Shown here: positions 52,093-55,000 of the stretch, in pieces
Layout of the letters: every line of letters begins with the position of its first letter
Numbering within the stretch: the stretch's first letter is position 1
Assembly: GCF_964340395.1 (NCBI RefSeq)
Contig: NC_135562.1
Coordinates: 2,485,001 to 2,540,000 of the forward strand
Direction of reading: 5' to 3'
DNA from: Glandiceps talaboti
Taxonomy: Eukaryota; Hemichordata; Enteropneusta; Spengelidae
DNA length: 55,000 nucleotides
The notes under the pieces: model-generated
Seen by the model: the letters and a program-made list of their open reading frames with translations, nothing else
The model's database searches: none
Told to the model about the DNA's origin: nothing
Made by a program: the position numbers and the translations under genes

Positions 52093-54880
52093 TAAAGAAT
52101 GTCAGCATGTCATTTAAAATTCACTTGTCCGTCGAGTCCACAGCTTCTACGTCAATTCATGACTTGCTATTACTATTGAGCCTTCAGTAATTATAGACCC
52201 CCCCCCTCTCCACCGTAAATTCTGACCACAGCCTAACACTGTTTTGGATTATGGAAAACAGCTTCCACGCCTCTCTTCTAAAGTTTCTAATACAGTATTG
52301 AATCTCACGGTAGCATGTGTATGTGACTCCGAACCGATGATAACGACTCCGAACTGATATTTGAACAACTGCTTTGGAGACACAAATTTAGTAAGTGAAA
52401 AGATGAGGTACCTGGAAATATCCTTCAACGACACTTGTTGCCACTGCATATGTGTCTGTGGTCAGAAATATCCCCAGCCTGTATTTGTATGCTACAAAAC
52501 ATCCTTAATATGCCTCGTCAATTTCTTTTCAGATATATCAAGATTCAATGTGGTAAAGTATAAAGCAATTTCCTCGGTAACCAACCATGTTTTGTTCCTC
52601 TAGTAGGCCCTAAGTAGTTGTCAAAAAGGACGATCAGTTAAAAAAACTATTTCCCTCTGCTATTTCCTTTACTTGAGGGTAATAAGACCACGTACCCGAG
52701 GAATGTGGCTAGTAGTCTGGTCTGTCACCACGATTGGAAGAGTTAACGTCATTGATGACACTGCAGCTGCCCGTTGTTTTCACTGAACCCATCACACTTA
52801 TTAATAATTAACACCATTCAACAACCTACCCATGTTTATTCACCGTCATATCATCTCAGTAAACAAATGACGTCACCATTCGAATCATCTTCGTACTTTA
52901 GATCTACCATTAAGTCATACATGATAGGTGATATGTGTCTAGAGCAGAGGAGACTAGAATTCTGAAATCAGAAGGTTTTGTAAAAGGTAAGTCCATTAAC
53001 CAATACTTTACTGTTGATTTGACCTGGCGAGTACGGTTTACTGAGACAACATTGTAGCTGTGTAAATATTGTTGACGAAGCATATGTTAAGCTACATGTC
53101 TATCTAGCATTTGCACAATCAAAACGCAAATACCTCTTTCTTAAAAGTGTTCATTTTATTTGCTCTATGGGCATCGATGTACACTTATCAACTTGTTCAA
53201 ATCTCGTGTTTGTGCGTATTTCAGGTGGAAAACTATACACCTTTTTATTTCAAACCCCCAATCTCAACGATCGAACGTGACAAATCAACAGATCTCTGCT
53301 GCGTGTTCCATACAACATTATATTTCTTAATGTATTGCCATGGTTTATTTGTTATTGATCAATTATAAACAACAACAACTAACATATAAACAGGTATTTC
53401 ACTTCCCGTGGAAAGTTTTAGAACTCGCCGGAATATATAACATAAAGTTTGAGTCGACAAGGCCGTGACCTTTGAACCAATGGCCAATACAGCTCACCAT
53501 AACAAACCTATTCTACTTAGACTGTTCCATTGACGTAGATAACGGTTAACGGTTTTTTTGCTGTTCATTTTTCAAATACTATTATGACGAGCCAGTCCCG
53601 GCAGTAATATAACTTAACATTCATACCATGTGTACATGTAATTATTCTGACCAGATGATAACTAAAATGTATTTATCATGTCTAGATAACATATTTTGAT
53701 CATGTAATTCTGAGGTCATTGTTTTTTATGTCAGAAGTTCTATTTTATATAGTTTTAACCAAATTATGTACAGTTCCACGATTTCAGAAGATTTTTTTTT
53801 TTATAAAATTAAAATTACTGAATTCCGTCACTGGTGATAATTTTTTGTTCTAAAGTCAACGTGGTTGTTAAGTAATAATTCGTTAGGTTCAATCTCTTAG
53901 AGATAACATAGGAAGCAAGGCAGGTATGAATGATCGCCAAACTGACGGTCGTAATTTGAATGCCAATATTACATGTGTGGTATGCAACCTTGAATGTCTA
54001 CACCATCATGTAGATGATAAAAAATACAGAAATACAAATACTGAGTTCACTTATATGTTTTGTTCGTATGAAAATGAAGGAATTTTGTAGACTGCTTAGC
54101 CATCTATGTAAACAAAGATAAAAACCGAGATAAATTTTGACCTTTTGATTTAGTGACAAGTTTCGAACTTTGATTATGTGACATTAATGGTATCACCGAC
54201 CTGTGTCATTAAATGCTTTGTTTGACTACAAATACGATAAACTTCAGTATCAATACGCGTTTTAGATGTGTAATACCAATACACCCAATAACACCACGTA
54301 CAAGTCAAGACGTATGTTTTCTACCAGAAAATACTGGTCGTTCTACGTCATTACAACGTGTATAGATCTACGTCATTGGTTCTACTGTGCTCTGAATGTG
54401 AGTCAAAACCACCAGAGTCGCCATTATTTCCCCATTTTCATGAATTAATCTTCAGCTGGTATATTCTCCAATATTTGATTTGGTCGGAATATACTTATGA
54501 CATGAATAAGGATTGTGTTACCGTAGTGCTCGTCTTCGACTCGTAGTGACAAAGTTCCTTATGCCATTCATATTTTCATCGGGTAATCGAACAAAAATAT
54601 GTATTCCAATCATTGTCCTCTATTAAACAAAAATTTAGTTTGTACTGTATGCATGTAAGTGACGACATGAAAATGACTTTCTAATAACTACTTCACGCAT
54701 AAATGTATTCATGGCATTGCAATGTGATATACACACAATAATAACGGTTGATGTGTACTGTAATGGTATGTGACTAAAAGTAATGTACTCATTGATACGT
54801 CACTACAACCATTTATTTGTTTGTTGATACGTTACTATTAATATTGTCTTGACTTGATTATATTTCTATACCTATACAGG
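50980..54880. other. Non-coding interval before the last gene
   Basis: No coding exon could be supported. A donor-like AAAAG|GTAAGT near 52986 could end a non-coding first exon of the gene at 54894. Open frames at 51658-51846, 52361-52603, 53111-53368 and 54266-54546 carry no motifs. Confidence 0.4.
52007..52089. repeat. (GACA)n-(CA)n compound array
   Basis: About 13 GACA units followed directly by about 15 CA units. Confidence 0.95.
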
Positions 54881-54893
54881 CTTTTATTCAAGC

Positions 54894-55000
54894 ATGTCGA
54901 GTGAGAATGACACTACTAGAATGACGTCATCACAAGATGTATATCATTCCACAATACAGACCACAGCCGACAATTCAGAATTCGCACACCAAAATGGGCA
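54894..55000 (+). CDS. Start of an unidentified protein (cut by window end)
   Basis: A CTATACCTATACAG acceptor ending at 54879 is followed 14 bases later by ATG (54894) and a frame that stays open for 35 codons to the window edge. The visible protein is Ser/Thr/Gln-rich (MSSENDTTRMTSSQD and onward) with no recognisable domain. The arrangement, an intron just before the start codon and a polar disordered N-terminus, resembles the LITAF-domain gene upstream. A tandem paralogue is possible but unproven. Confidence 0.5.
   Translation, partial: MSSENDTTRMTSSQDVYHSTIQTTADNSEFAHQNG

Overview
The window looks like nuclear DNA of a marine invertebrate animal. Genes are split by GT-AG introns (and one GC-AG intron), intergenic DNA is AT-rich, every major class of simple repeat is present, and LINE, SINE-like and foldback (MITE-like) elements are interspersed. 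The gene content (melatonin-receptor-like GPCR, galactose 3-O-sulfotransferase-like enzyme, LITAF-domain protein, tyrosine-kinase-like protein, ankyrin protein) would suit an invertebrate deuterostome such as a hemichordate or lancelet, but the sequence alone does not settle the species. There are no operons; each gene is its own transcription unit.

Layout. 1-6.4 kb: a minus-strand ankyrin-repeat gene whose 3' end runs off the left edge; four exons chain with matching phases, and its introns hold (CT)n and (CATA)n arrays. 6.4-12.3 kb: no gene seen; one foldback element and several microsatellites. 12.3-17.7 kb: a plus-strand gene of at least eight coding exons for a 402-residue protein with a tyrosine-kinase-like domain. 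It has lost the ATP-binding Lys, the catalytic-loop Asn and the DFG motif (predicted pseudokinase), uses one GC-AG intron, and has a pentanucleotide pyrimidine array running into one splice acceptor. 17.7-24.7 kb: non-coding, with a 0.5-kb composite tetranucleotide block and a foldback structure. 24.8-25.8 kb: an intronless class A GPCR, with a roughly 90 % identical copy of part of its own TM4-ECL2 coding region lying in its probable 3' UTR. 26-31.5 kb: non-coding, several repeats.

31.5-32.5 kb: the catalytic exon of a Golgi sulfotransferase of the Gal-3-O-sulfotransferase type; its N-terminal membrane anchor exon is not identified. 32.9-36.2 kb: a repeat-dense stretch with a 68-bp minisatellite in 136-bp higher-order dimers, a foldback element, a minus-strand tRNA-derived SINE-like element and an AT-rich degenerate satellite. 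38.5-40.1 kb: a single-exon type II membrane protein with an SGNH-hydrolase-like domain. 40.2-41.7 kb: short hairpins and a dispersed repeat. 43.05-47.23 kb: a hexanucleotide-type minisatellite array split by a degenerate plus-strand LINE, which itself contains a 5'-truncated minus-strand LINE fragment in its 3' part. 48.6-50.8 kb: a three-exon LITAF/SIMPLE-type gene with PTAP and PPxY late-domain motifs. 50.8-54.9 kb: non-coding, with microsatellites. 54.9 kb to the end: the first coding bases of another plus-strand gene.

Exon borders were placed by eye from splice signals, reading-phase continuity and family motifs. No alignment or database search was run, so family names rest on motif recognition. 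No complete new multi-gene system was recognised; the most unusual items are the degenerate kinase gene with its odd splicing, the membrane-anchored SGNH protein, the GPCR self-duplication and the nested LINE inside a minisatellite.
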